From Acidocella aromatica (GTDB lineage: Bacteria > Pseudomonadota > Alphaproteobacteria > Acetobacterales > Acetobacteraceae): DNA of 64,000 bases. Positions 9,041 through 17,320 of the stretch are shown here, piece by piece. Where the stretch lies: NCBI RefSeq assembly GCF_014201825.1, contig NZ_JACHFJ010000002.1, positions 186,001-250,000 on the forward strand, in the 5' to 3' direction. Numbering within the stretch: the stretch's first letter is position 1; each line of letters begins with the position of its first letter. Below the pieces are notes generated by a model. The model was not told the origin of the DNA, did not search any database, and was given only the letters and a program-made list of their open reading frames with translations. The position numbers and the translations under genes were made by a program.

Positions 9041-9861
9041 GCGCGCAGCAGCTCGTTGATCGAGGTCTTGGAGCGGGTCTGCACGTCCACGCGCTTCACG
9101 ATCACGGCGCAGGCGAGGCTGGGGGAAGCGGGCGTCTTGCCCGGCAGGGTGCCCGGCACCACTACCGAATACGGCGGCACCTTGCCGTAGAAAATCTCGC
9201 CGGTCTCGCGGTCCACGATCTTGGTGGAGGCGCCCAGGAACACGCCCATGGAGAGCACCGCCCCCTGGCCGACGATCACGCCTTCGGCCACCTCGGAGCG
9301 GGCGCCGATGAAGCAGTCATCCTCGATGACCACCGGATTGGCCTGCAGCGGCTCCAGCACGCCGCCAATGCCCACGCCACCGGAGATGTGGCAGTTCTTG
9401 CCCACCTGCGCGCAGGAGCCGACGGTGGACCAGGTGTCGATCATCGTGCCTTCGCCGACATAGGCGCCGACATTCACGAAGCTCGGCATCAGCACCACGT
9501 TGGGGGCGATGAAGGCGGAGCGGCGGACCACGGCACCCGGCACGGCGCGGATGCCAGCGGCGGCGAATCGTGGCGCGTCCCAGCCCTGGAATTTAACCGC
9601 CACTTTGTCGAACACCGGCGCGCCGCCGGGGCCGTCCATCAGGCCGTTGGCGGAGAGGCGGAAGGAGAGCAGCACGGCCTGTTTCAGCCACTGGTTCACC
9701 ACCCAACCCTCGGCACCGGGCTCGGCCACGCGGGCCTTGCCGGAATCGAGCAGCTCGAGCGCGGCTTCCACGGCGTCGCGCACCTCGCCGGTGGTGGCGG
9801 GGGAGATCTCGGCGCGCTTATCCCAGGCGGCCTCGATGATGGTCTTGAGATCGGTCGTCAT
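9037..9861 (-). CDS. dapD: 2,3,4,5-tetrahydropyridine-2,6-dicarboxylate N-succinyltransferase
   Basis: Trimeric left-handed beta-helix acyltransferase, which succinylates tetrahydrodipicolinate; the step before DapC and DapE. The 274-aa protein has an N-terminal helical domain ([20 protein letters not shown]) and hexapeptide-repeat strands rich in small residues ([29 protein letters not shown]). The ATG at 9861 has GGGAAAG upstream. The frame stays open much further 5' but without family similarity, so the long version is rejected. First gene of the dapD-dapE operon. Confidence 0.95.
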   Translation of the reverse strand: MTTDLKTIIEAAWDKRAEISPATTGEVRDAVEAALELLDSGKARVAEPGAEGWVVNQWLKQAVLLSFRLSANGLMDGPGGAPVFDKVAVKFQGWDAPRFAAAGIRAVPGAVVRRSAFIAPNVVLMPSFVNVGAYVGEGTMIDTWSTVGSCAQVGKNCHISGGVGIGGVLEPLQANPVVIEDDCFIGARSEVAEGVIVGQGAVLSMGVFLGASTKIVDRETGEIFYGKVPPYSVVVPGTLPGKTPASPSLACAVIVKRVDVQTRSKTSINELLRA

Positions 9862-9973
9862 GTCTTTCCCGTCTTGCGAATACGGGGCGGACCATGAGGG
9901 GCAGCGGCGGGCGATGTCAACGCGCCGGGGGCTGGTTAAACTGTTGTTTACGCAGCCGGGATAGACTCGAGGC

Positions 9974-10930
9974 ATGATCGTGCCGCAGATTTCCGCCTTC
10001 AGCCCCGGAGCCCTGGCCGTTGCCCCAGGTACGCACTGGCTTACCGTCGCCGCCATGCTGACCGACCTCGCCTTCGAGACCGACCCGATGGGGCGCTTCA
10101 CCGCCTTCGGGCCGGGCAAGGTTCTGGGCCAGCCGGCGGCTAATCTGCTGGGGCTAGAGCTGGCCAGCCTGCTCGCGGGCGGCACGGCCGAGGAGGAGGC
10201 GCTGAGCGCAACCCAGTTTCGCTCCATCGTCACCACTATCTGCCTGGAATGCGTGGCCTGGCACGGCAAACTGCGCCTCGCCTCGGCCGATGGCAGCACG
10301 CGCATGTACCGCCTGGCCCTGGCCCCGCGCATCACTGGCGCCAAGGTGGCGGGCGTTTACGGAATTTTGTTCGACCTGGAAGCCCCGGAGTTGACCCTGC
10401 CGGACGGCCATGCCGGGCATAATGGCCCCCCTGCCCTGCGCCACAACACCATGCTGGACGCAGAAACCGGGCTATGGTCCGGCCGCACCTTTGGCGACGA
10501 GCTGGGGCGGCGGTTCGACCGCTTGGACGTCGAGGGTCATCCCGGCTCGCTGATCTATCTAGGCTTCTCCCGCGCCACGTCGGGGCTGCGCCCGGCCATC
10601 GCGCTGCGCCTGGCCGAAGAACTGCGCGATGTGGTCCGCCCCACTGACCTGCTCGGGCGAATCGACGAAACCACGATCGGGCTGTGGTGCGACGGCATGG
10701 ACCACCTCACCGCCGGGGAGCGCGCGGCGAAATTCTGCACCACCCTGCCGCCGCTACTGCCGCAGCACGCCGTGATCAGCGTGGGCGTGGGGCCGCGCTG
10801 GTCAAATAGCGGCGACCAGCCAGATACGGTGATGGAACACGCCGCCATCGCACTACGGCTGGCCGACATGGCCTGCCAGCGCGCGGGGGGCGAAGCCGCC
10901 GGCGCGTGGCGGGTATGGCAGGCTGATTAG
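9974..10930 (+). CDS. PAS-like protein with degenerate GGDEF domain
   Basis: 318 aa. Residues about 24-137 look like a PAS fold. Residues about 160-305 follow a GGDEF domain ([17 protein letters not shown] matches the usual D-x-LTGL-x-NR-x-F opening). At the place of the GGDEF active-site loop the protein reads DETTI (231-235), so cyclase activity should be lost. The RxxD inhibitory-site motif is kept as RPTD (222-225), with the normal five-residue spacing to that loop. This suggests a c-di-GMP-binding effector or an inactive regulator. Divergent from dapD; its 3' end overlaps the convergent DUF2892 gene by 4 bp. Confidence 0.7.
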   Translation: MIVPQISAFSPGALAVAPGTHWLTVAAMLTDLAFETDPMGRFTAFGPGKVLGQPAANLLGLELASLLAGGTAEEEALSATQFRSIVTTICLECVAWHGKLRLASADGSTRMYRLALAPRITGAKVAGVYGILFDLEAPELTLPDGHAGHNGPPALRHNTMLDAETGLWSGRTFGDELGRRFDRLDVEGHPGSLIYLGFSRATSGLRPAIALRLAEELRDVVRPTDLLGRIDETTIGLWCDGMDHLTAGERAAKFCTTLPPLLPQHAVISVGVGPRWSNSGDQPDTVMEHAAIALRLADMACQRAGGEAAGAWRVWQAD

Positions 10931-11115
10931 GCTTTCTTGCAGGTCTTGATGCCGAACGGCAGGTAAGCCGGGCAGAAACCGATGAAGGCGGTGCCGAGCG
11001 GCACCAAGCCGATCAGGCCCCACAGCGTCTTGGGCCCAACAAAAACGAGGCTGAGCAGCACTAGGCCGACGATCGCGCGCAGAATCCGGTCGAGCGACCC
11101 CATATTTTTGATCAT
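10927..11115 (-). CDS. DUF2892 (YgaP-like) small inner-membrane protein
   Basis: A 62-aa protein with the pattern of the DUF2892 family: N-terminal MIKNMGSLDRILRAIVG, two hydrophobic segments, a Cys in the second half (GFCPAYLPFGI) and a basic tail (KTCKKA). Members are either free-standing or fused to rhodanese domains (YgaP); their function is not settled. Divergent from grpE. Confidence 0.8.
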   Translation of the reverse strand: MIKNMGSLDRILRAIVGLVLLSLVFVGPKTLWGLIGLVPLGTAFIGFCPAYLPFGIKTCKKA

Positions 11116-11211
11116 GATATGTCTCCGTTTTTAGTATTGAATAGCCGTGTGCGACATTATCACCAAAGCGGAAAAAACCGAGGGCCGCCAGGGTGTCCTT
11201 CTTCCCGGAAT

Positions 11212-11240
11212 CTTGTTTCAGAGCCCGACATCGCCTAATT
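11212..11240 (+). promoter_or_regulatory. Putative sigma-32 (RpoH) promoter of grpE
   Basis: CTTG at 11212-11215, an 18-nt spacer, then CCTAATT at 11234-11240, matching the alphaproteobacterial RpoH pattern CTTG-N17/18-CYTAT. The -10 ends only 7 nt before the grpE ATG, so the transcript would have almost no leader. The motif is visible; use by RpoH is inferred from grpE being a heat-shock gene. Confidence 0.45.
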
Positions 11241-11247
11241 CCACGGC

Positions 11248-11787
11248 ATGAGCGAGAACACCCAACAGAACGAGACCACCCCCCAGGAAGAGACGCTGCT
11301 GGAGGCGCCGGATCAGCGGATTGCGGCGCTGGAGCAGGAGCTTCAGGAGATGCGCGACAAATGGCTGCGCTCGGAGGCTGAAATGGCCAATCTGCGCGCC
11401 CGCACCAAGCGTGAGGTTGACGATGCGCGCGCCTTCGCCGTGCAGAAATTCGCCCGCGACGTGGTGGAAGCCGCGGAGAACCTCAAACGCGGCATCGACA
11501 GCCTGCCCAAGCGCACCGAGGACGAGCCCGAGATCGTCGCCAAGATGCGCGACGGCTTCGAGGGCATCGAGCGTTCCTTTGTCGCCCTCCTTGAGCGCAA
11601 CGGCATCACCCGCCAGGACCCCACCGGCGCCGCGTTCGATGCCAATCTGCACCAGGCGATGGCCGAGCAGGAAAGCGCCGAGCACCCGCCCGGAACCGTT
11701 ATCCAAGCCTGGAGCCAGACCTGGCAGCTCAATGGCCGCCTGCTGCGTCCGGCCATGGTCGTCGTCTCCAAGGCCCCTGCCGCCTGA
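11248..11787 (+). CDS. grpE: Nucleotide exchange factor GrpE
   Basis: Co-chaperone that releases ADP from DnaK. The 179-aa protein has an acidic N-terminus, a long coiled coil (about 22-75, RIAALEQELQEMRDKWLRSE) and the C-terminal beta domain ending GRLLRPAMVVVSK, the GrpE signature. No Shine-Dalgarno sequence is visible before the ATG, while a heat-shock-type promoter abuts it. dnaK/dnaJ are not in the window. Convergent with the AsmA-like gene, 9 bp apart. Confidence 0.95.
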   Translation: MSENTQQNETTPQEETLLEAPDQRIAALEQELQEMRDKWLRSEAEMANLRARTKREVDDARAFAVQKFARDVVEAAENLKRGIDSLPKRTEDEPEIVAKMRDGFEGIERSFVALLERNGITRQDPTGAAFDANLHQAMAEQESAEHPPGTVIQAWSQTWQLNGRLLRPAMVVVSKAPAA

Positions 11788-11796
11788 CGGCAAAAC

Positions 11797-14496
11797 TCAG
11801 GGCTGGGTGGTGGGTTTCTCGCCGCCCAGCCCGAACAGCCCGCGCAGAAATCCAGGCGTGAAGGCGGAGAGCGGGTTCATCGCAACATGCGGGTCGGTGA
11901 GCGGGCCGCTCACATGGGCTCGCATCGCGAATACCCCGCCGCCCTTCTCGGGCGAGAATAATTTCCCCAGCAACGGCAATTTCCCCGGCAGCGCGTTCAG
12001 CGCGTAAAGCGGCACCACGGTGGTGTCGATGGAGCAGTTATCATCGGCCAGATTGATGCTGCCCGTGGCGGTAAACCCCAACGACGATGAAAACGCCCGC
12101 GCGCCGTTGAGCTTCAGCGTGCCATCCTGCACCGAGAACGGGATGACCGCGTGGTCGATGCGCATGCCCGGCCCGGAGACGGCATCGGCCACGCCGTACA
12201 ACGTCATCGCCTGCAAAAATTTGGTCACTTCCGGCGCTTTGGCCAAACGGAGCTTCTCCAGCGTGGCCGTGCCCGTGGCAGGCTGGCTGCCACCATACAC
12301 CGCGTCCAGCGCCAGCTTGCCGCCGGTGGCGTTGCCGTAAAGGTTCAGCGCGCGCAGCAGCGTGCCCGTGTCGTCAGAGCGCAGGGTGAGGCTTCGGCGC
12401 AAATCCTGCTGCGGCATAATGCCGAGGCTGAACCCATCGGCCTGGGCCTGGGCCTCGACGACCGTGCCGCCCAGCCCAGCGCCGGTGAAGGTAAAATCCT
12501 TCAGCCCGGGCGCCGGCGGCGCGGCGAGATAGGCCGTGCCGAAATTGAGCGTGGCGGCCCAGGCGGCGCCGCTGAATGTGTCTCCCTTCTTACCGTTGCC
12601 CGCCGTGCTTTGCTGTTTACGCCGTATATCCAGCACAGGCCCCGAGAGGCTGAGGCGCCACGGCTCACCTGCGTTGACCGGCGGGGTGAGGCTACCCTTG
12701 GCCCTGGTGCGGCCAATGGTGGCATTGGCCAGGGTAAAGCTGCCGCCCTCCTGCCCCGTACCTCTGATATCCAGCCCCGGCGCCTGAGCCTCAAGACCGG
12801 TTACCGCCGCCAGCTTGCCGTGTTCCAGCCTGGCGCTGATCGCAAGATGCCCGGCATCACCCGGCTGCTTCGCCCAGCCAAACTCCGGAAGGGCGATGCT
12901 CGCAGCCGTGATGTCCGAACTGACCGAGGCGGTTTGCGTCCCGCCGGACGGACCGCTCAGACGCAACGTGAACGGGGCCACGCCGCTGGCCGGGCCGCTC
13001 GCCGCCGTCGCCTGCTCCAGGCCGAGAAAATTCCAGAGCTGCGCCCCGGCGGCCCCCTGCATCTCGATCGTCGCCGGAGAGTCTTTAGTGCCGATTGCCT
13101 CCTCCATCGCCACCGTGGCGGGCTCGCCGGCAAAGTTCCCCTTGGCCTTCAGGCGCAAGGTCTGCGCGGTTACGTCGACGTCCACGCTGGTGTCGGTGAA
13201 GGAGAGAGGCGGCAGCAAGGAGACCATGTTCACCTTGCGCAGCTTACCCTGCACATGCAGCCCAGTATCGGCGAGATGCAGGTCCTGCACGAACGGGATC
13301 TGCGCGGTGACGTGGGCGGTGATGCTACCCTTGGCGTCCGCGACTCCTGGCGGAGCGTCGCGCAGCAGGTTGAGCGGCGGCGCGTTGAGCACGGCGAAGG
13401 CATCCGGCAGACTGGCGGCGAGATCGACCGCGAGATCGCCAACCTGGTCCTTTTGCGAGACGCCATGGATGGTCATGGTGCCGCCGGTAAGCGCGACACC
13501 AGCGACATGCCCGGCCTGGGCGGTGATGACCGCCGTATCACGGTCCGGCATGGTGAAAGTGCCGTCGAGCTTGGTGAGCGGGGTAATGCCCTTCAGCCAG
13601 ATTAGCCGCAACGCCTGAGCGGTGAAGCCGCCGGTTACGGTATCGAGCTGTAGCGACGAAAGATCCTCCGGCGCGCTGAGCCCGAAGGTGAAAGCCGCGT
13701 TGCGGGCGAAACCCTCGGTGATATTGGCGGTTACCCAATCGCGGGTATGCGGAGCCGCCAGCTCCGGCCAGTAGCTGGGCAGATCCTCGGCCCGCACGGC
13801 ATCCGCCGTGGCGGTGAGGCTGGCGGTCCAGTTCTGGCGCGCGCGGGCGGTGAAGCTGAAACCGACATGCGGCGCGCTGGCGCCAACGGGGGTTAGGTTC
13901 AACTTGCCGTCGGTGATGTCGATGGCGCTGGGTGCCGCGTGCAGCACGAAGCTGCCGCCGGTGATGGATTCGCTCAGGCCCGGCTGACCGACCACGCCGG
14001 GGCCAAGTGTGACGTAGAAATCGCCACGCGCCAAAGTGTAGCCCTTGCCAGGCCAGATATAGGCATGCACCGAGACCGGCGCCGTGGTGCCGGTGAAGCG
14101 CGCGCCTGAGCCGTCCACCCGCAAGGGCTGGTGCGCGCCGAAGATATCCGCGGGCGGGGCCACCATGTCCGCCGCCGGGACATTGACGAATTCCAGCCCT
14201 TCGGCATTGCGCACCGAGATGCCGCGCAGCCGGAAGGCGAACGGCACGCCGCCGCCCAGGTGATACCCAGCCCAGGTCAGCTCCGCGCCGTCCATATGCA
14301 CCGAGATGCCCTGCCCCGAGGCCAGCGTGGCCATGCGCGAGGCCAGTTCCGGCAGTTCCAGCGGCCCGAAGGAGAGGCGGAACGCCAGCAGGCAGAAGCC
14401 TAGGATGCAGAGGATCAGCAGTAGTTCCAGAACACGGGCGAGCTGGTGAACGGCTTCGCCGAATATTTTCCAAACTTGACCTGGACGCTGCTTCAT
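11797..14496 (-). CDS. AsmA/YhdP-like large envelope protein
   Basis: 899 aa: a cytoplasmic stub, one N-terminal membrane helix (about 21-45, LELLLILCILGFCLLAFRLS), then a long periplasmic beta-rich region with repeated strands, as in the AsmA-like/DUF3971 family (YhdP, TamB relatives). These bridge-like proteins are thought to move phospholipids to the outer membrane; that is family knowledge, not shown here. It ends PTTQP. Its 5' side borders the mobile island, so its native promoter may now sit next to foreign DNA. Confidence 0.75.
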   Translation of the reverse strand: MKQRPGQVWKIFGEAVHQLARVLELLLILCILGFCLLAFRLSFGPLELPELASRMATLASGQGISVHMDGAELTWAGYHLGGGVPFAFRLRGISVRNAEGLEFVNVPAADMVAPPADIFGAHQPLRVDGSGARFTGTTAPVSVHAYIWPGKGYTLARGDFYVTLGPGVVGQPGLSESITGGSFVLHAAPSAIDITDGKLNLTPVGASAPHVGFSFTARARQNWTASLTATADAVRAEDLPSYWPELAAPHTRDWVTANITEGFARNAAFTFGLSAPEDLSSLQLDTVTGGFTAQALRLIWLKGITPLTKLDGTFTMPDRDTAVITAQAGHVAGVALTGGTMTIHGVSQKDQVGDLAVDLAASLPDAFAVLNAPPLNLLRDAPPGVADAKGSITAHVTAQIPFVQDLHLADTGLHVQGKLRKVNMVSLLPPLSFTDTSVDVDVTAQTLRLKAKGNFAGEPATVAMEEAIGTKDSPATIEMQGAAGAQLWNFLGLEQATAASGPASGVAPFTLRLSGPSGGTQTASVSSDITAASIALPEFGWAKQPGDAGHLAISARLEHGKLAAVTGLEAQAPGLDIRGTGQEGGSFTLANATIGRTRAKGSLTPPVNAGEPWRLSLSGPVLDIRRKQQSTAGNGKKGDTFSGAAWAATLNFGTAYLAAPPAPGLKDFTFTGAGLGGTVVEAQAQADGFSLGIMPQQDLRRSLTLRSDDTGTLLRALNLYGNATGGKLALDAVYGGSQPATGTATLEKLRLAKAPEVTKFLQAMTLYGVADAVSGPGMRIDHAVIPFSVQDGTLKLNGARAFSSSLGFTATGSINLADDNCSIDTTVVPLYALNALPGKLPLLGKLFSPEKGGGVFAMRAHVSGPLTDPHVAMNPLSAFTPGFLRGLFGLGGEKPTTQP

Positions 14497-14500
14497 GAAG

Positions 14501-14529
14501 TTGTATCCGGCTTCATGGTATAGTATAAA
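14501..14529 (+). promoter_or_regulatory. Sigma-70-type promoter for the serine recombinase
   Basis: TTGTAT (14501-14506), 17-nt spacer, TATAAA (14524-14529), about 35 bp before the recombinase GTG. The boxes are visible; activity is inferred. A short dyad (AACCCC at 14528, GGGGTT at 14554) lies between promoter and start and could be an operator or a hairpin. Confidence 0.45.
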
Positions 14530-14564
14530 CCCCTGTTTTCCGCTGATTTTTTGGGGGTTGGGAC

Positions 14565-16400
14565 GTGTCTCGCATAGGATATAGTTACACCAGATTTTCT
14601 ACAGCCGTCCAAACAAGCGGCGATTCCCAACGCCGCCAAGACCAATTGGCAATTTCTTACGCCACCCGCCATAGCATCACTTTAGACACAAGCCTCAACC
14701 TACGGGACCAGGGGCTTTCAGCCTTCAGCTCTGCACACAAGAAAAGAGGCAATCTTGGTAAATTCTTGGCTGCTATCGAGTCGGGCAAAATAAAGCCCGG
14801 CTCTCTACTTCTAATTGAAGCTGTGGATAGGCTCTCAAGAGAGCATCCTATCACAGCCATGGATACAATTAGTCAAATTGTCCGAGCTGGTGTGGAAATT
14901 GTCACCTGTGAAGATGACACGGTATATTCCATGGCAACCCTCGACTCTGGTGCCATGCAAATTCTGGCTGGGAAACTTGAACAAGCCCGCATGTTTTCTA
15001 AACGCCATTCACGCCGCATGAATGGGGTATGGGAAGAGAAAAAGCTATCTGGTACGGTGCTAACCAAACTGGCACCCGGTTGGCTCAAGGTAGTTGATGA
15101 CAAATATGAAGTGATCGAATCACGTGCGGCAGTTGTGCGGCGCATATTTGAAGAGACAGCAGCGGGGCTAGGCAGAGAGCGCATCGCCAAGCGACTCAAT
15201 CAAGAAGGCATTCCAACTTTTTCCCGTGCAGAGCAAGGCGTCAAAGTCAAAAAGGTATCTACAAGCCAGTGGCATACCTCCACCATTCAAAGCATTATTA
15301 AGACCCGCTCTGCCCTTGGCTATTACCAGCCTCATGAATTGCGCGTTGCCAATGGCAGAAAGCGGGTTGCTGTTGGTGAAGAAAGATTGATTTATCCTCC
15401 TGTGATAGATGCTGCACTCTGGGAAAGAGCTACAGCCAGCATGAAAACCAGAGCAAGCACCGGGGGGGAGAAAGTTTTGGAGTGCGATAACCTGCTAAAG
15501 GGCATAGCCAAGTGTGCACACTGCATGGGCACAATGACCTATATGCGCCGTGCTCCACGCAATCCAAGATCGCAAGAGATGGAATATTTAGCATGCTATG
15601 ACGCCACTCGCGGAGGGCTATGCGCAAACAAGAACTATTATCGGTACAAGCTTGTTGAGCTACTAATCATTGATACGCTTATGGCTTTCAACGCTTTTGA
15701 TCCAACTCTATTTGAAGTCAATGATGCCAAGCTGAATGATCTTTCAAAGCGGATTGCATCAGCAAACGATGAAAAGAACAAAATAGCAAAACAAATTGCT
15801 AATATTACTGAAGCCATCGGTGAACATGGCTTGAAATCACTAATCAGCAAGCTTGCCGAATTAGAGAAAAATTATAGCAAGCTTGACGAAAAGATATCTG
15901 ATTTAAAAGACGAGATTGCTTTGGCTACCAATGAAAGCCCTGCCCTAAATCTGAACAAAATAGCGCAACTACGTGCTTTAGCAGAATCCGATGGCAAAGA
16001 GCGCATCGACGCCCGCTTGGTGATGAGCCAAGCCCTGAAAGCTCTAATTGAGGGTGTCTATTTCAATCATGAAAGTAACTCTGCACTCGTAATTTTGCAC
16101 GGCTTTATTATGTCTATCCGTATCGTCTACGAAGGGCGCAAGAGAAATATTAACGCCTGTGTAGACAGCATTCTATTTCATGCCGGTGAAAAATCATTTT
16201 TTTTGAACGGTGACGGCGAAATAGAAAAGTTTGAAGACGATAACCAAAAAGACTTTGTGGATTATCAGATATCAATTCTTGATCCTGATTCTCCACTAAT
16301 GAAAAGGATTGCACTCAGGCGCCCATCGAACACTTTCCTATACCCTAAAAGGCTGCTGGAAAAGTCGGACGGAACGGCAACTGGCGGCGGAAAAGAATAA
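14565..16400 (+). CDS. Large serine recombinase (site-specific integrase)
   Basis: 611 aa. The N-terminal resolvase domain has the catalytic Ser at about residue 12 (GYSYTRFST) and the AVDRLSREH segment. A recombinase domain follows (RRIFEETAAGLGRERIAKRL), then a zinc ribbon with Cys pairs near 316/319 and 343/352 (CAHC, CYDATRGGLC), then a coiled coil at about 380-450. This is the layout of phage and island integrases. The start is a GTG behind a G-rich stretch. It is the most likely enzyme for moving this island. Codon use is clearly AT-richer than in the flanking genes. Confidence 0.88.
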   Translation: MSRIGYSYTRFSTAVQTSGDSQRRQDQLAISYATRHSITLDTSLNLRDQGLSAFSSAHKKRGNLGKFLAAIESGKIKPGSLLLIEAVDRLSREHPITAMDTISQIVRAGVEIVTCEDDTVYSMATLDSGAMQILAGKLEQARMFSKRHSRRMNGVWEEKKLSGTVLTKLAPGWLKVVDDKYEVIESRAAVVRRIFEETAAGLGRERIAKRLNQEGIPTFSRAEQGVKVKKVSTSQWHTSTIQSIIKTRSALGYYQPHELRVANGRKRVAVGEERLIYPPVIDAALWERATASMKTRASTGGEKVLECDNLLKGIAKCAHCMGTMTYMRRAPRNPRSQEMEYLACYDATRGGLCANKNYYRYKLVELLIIDTLMAFNAFDPTLFEVNDAKLNDLSKRIASANDEKNKIAKQIANITEAIGEHGLKSLISKLAELEKNYSKLDEKISDLKDEIALATNESPALNLNKIAQLRALAESDGKERIDARLVMSQALKALIEGVYFNHESNSALVILHGFIMSIRIVYEGRKRNINACVDSILFHAGEKSFFLNGDGEIEKFEDDNQKDFVDYQISILDPDSPLMKRIALRRPSNTFLYPKRLLEKSDGTATGGGKE

Positions 16401-16474
16401 TGAAACGCCAATTGACGGCGCAATATTACGATCCGGTCGCCATCTGTGCCCGCTTCCTGGCGGCTGAACCTTGA
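16400..16474 (+). CDS. 24-codon ORF coupled to the recombinase stop
   Basis: Its ATG overlaps the recombinase stop as TAATG, and it encodes 24 residues (MKRQLTAQYYDPVAICARFL, then AAEP). There is no known family. Such overlaps often mark translational coupling, but an ORF this short can occur by chance. Confidence 0.25.
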   Translation: MKRQLTAQYYDPVAICARFLAAEP

Positions 16475-16490
16475 GCTATTGCTGGCGTAG

Positions 16491-16718
16491 TTAGCTAATC
16501 AGCTTTGTCAGGGCATCGGCTATATCAAGGGGGTAACCTGATAGAACCAGGTCATGCACCAAGTCAAAAGTATCCCAAGCTTGGTAGTATCTGAGTAGAG
16601 CTTTAGAGGTGTGGGTATAATCGCATTCGTGACCCAATAGAGATGACATATAATCAATTTCTATTTGGCGGCGCCGTCTTTGAAGCTCTCGGTCTATCTC
16701 ATCGTAATTATCATCCAT
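16491..16718 (-). CDS. Hypothetical small protein
   Basis: 75 aa, acidic and basic mixed (MDDNYDEIDRELQRRRRQIE), with no family I recognise. The codon use fits the AT-rich island. There is no clear ribosome-binding site. It faces the recombinase convergently. Confidence 0.4.
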   Translation of the reverse strand: MDDNYDEIDRELQRRRRQIEIDYMSSLLGHECDYTHTSKALLRYYQAWDTFDLVHDLVLSGYPLDIADALTKLIS

Positions 16719-16802
16719 CCAATATTTAGCGAGTATCTGACAAAAACATTTTATAATCTGGTATTTTCTTCAATTCTCATTTTATAAGTTTGTCCAGGTT
16801 CT

Positions 16803-16883
16803 CTATGCCGCCGAAGCCAACACTCTTTAGACGGATGTCCGATTGATATCGAGTTGCTTAGCGATTTCAGTCGGCTTGATTCG
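16803..16883 (-). pseudogene. Remnant of a serine resolvase 3' end
   Basis: In one minus-strand frame the DNA reads KPTEIAKQLDINRTSV, a stop codon, then RVLASAA and a second stop. This aligns with the C-terminal helix-turn-helix of the intact resolvase at 18742-19302 (KPTDIAKQLDISRASVYRVL, then ASAA). A Tyr codon has become TAA. Upstream of this tail the similarity ends abruptly. It is therefore a broken second copy in the same orientation. Confidence 0.7.
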
Positions 16884-17036
16884 CGACGAACTGCGTTTGC
16901 TGCGTGAATATGCCGAAAGGCTGATCGAGACGAATTTCTGAAACATTCTTCAATCCCCTCGACACCAGCGCGTTTCACACGGGTGGGATAAGGGCAGCGG
17001 TAGCGAGCTGGCATTTGGTGCTGAGATAAATACCTG

Positions 17037-17207
17037 ATGGATAAATATGAAAAACTGATCTCCGAGATCAACGACGCCCTTGCAGAACGATTTTTCACCG
17101 ACGAACCGCTCAGCATGATTGATTTGCATCGAAGACGGGACCTCCTGAGAAGGTTGGCGAAGATTGATATTTACCAACCCTCGCCGCCACCATCAGCGCA
17201 GGCTTAG
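17037..17207 (+). CDS. Small ORF, unknown function
   Basis: 56 aa, starting MDKYEKLISEINDALAERFF and ending in a Pro-rich tail. It has the amphipathic, charged look of a real small helical protein. I know no family for it. It lies in the region between the resolvase remnant and the DUF262 gene and has only a weak ribosome-binding site. Confidence 0.35.
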   Translation: MDKYEKLISEINDALAERFFTDEPLSMIDLHRRRDLLRRLAKIDIYQPSPPPSAQA

Positions 17208-17320
17208 CCCGTGCCTGGTGGGAGACACGGCGTTCATCCGCTCTGCTCCACCACGCCCGGCAGCATAATCATTCGTAGGACGACGACACGCGACAAATAG
17301 CCGGTCTTCGATAATCGAAG

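Noticed and set aside
16751-17177. Two minus-strand frames
   Set aside because: They overlie the resolvase remnant in the wrong frame and the plus-strand small ORF; no protein-like features.
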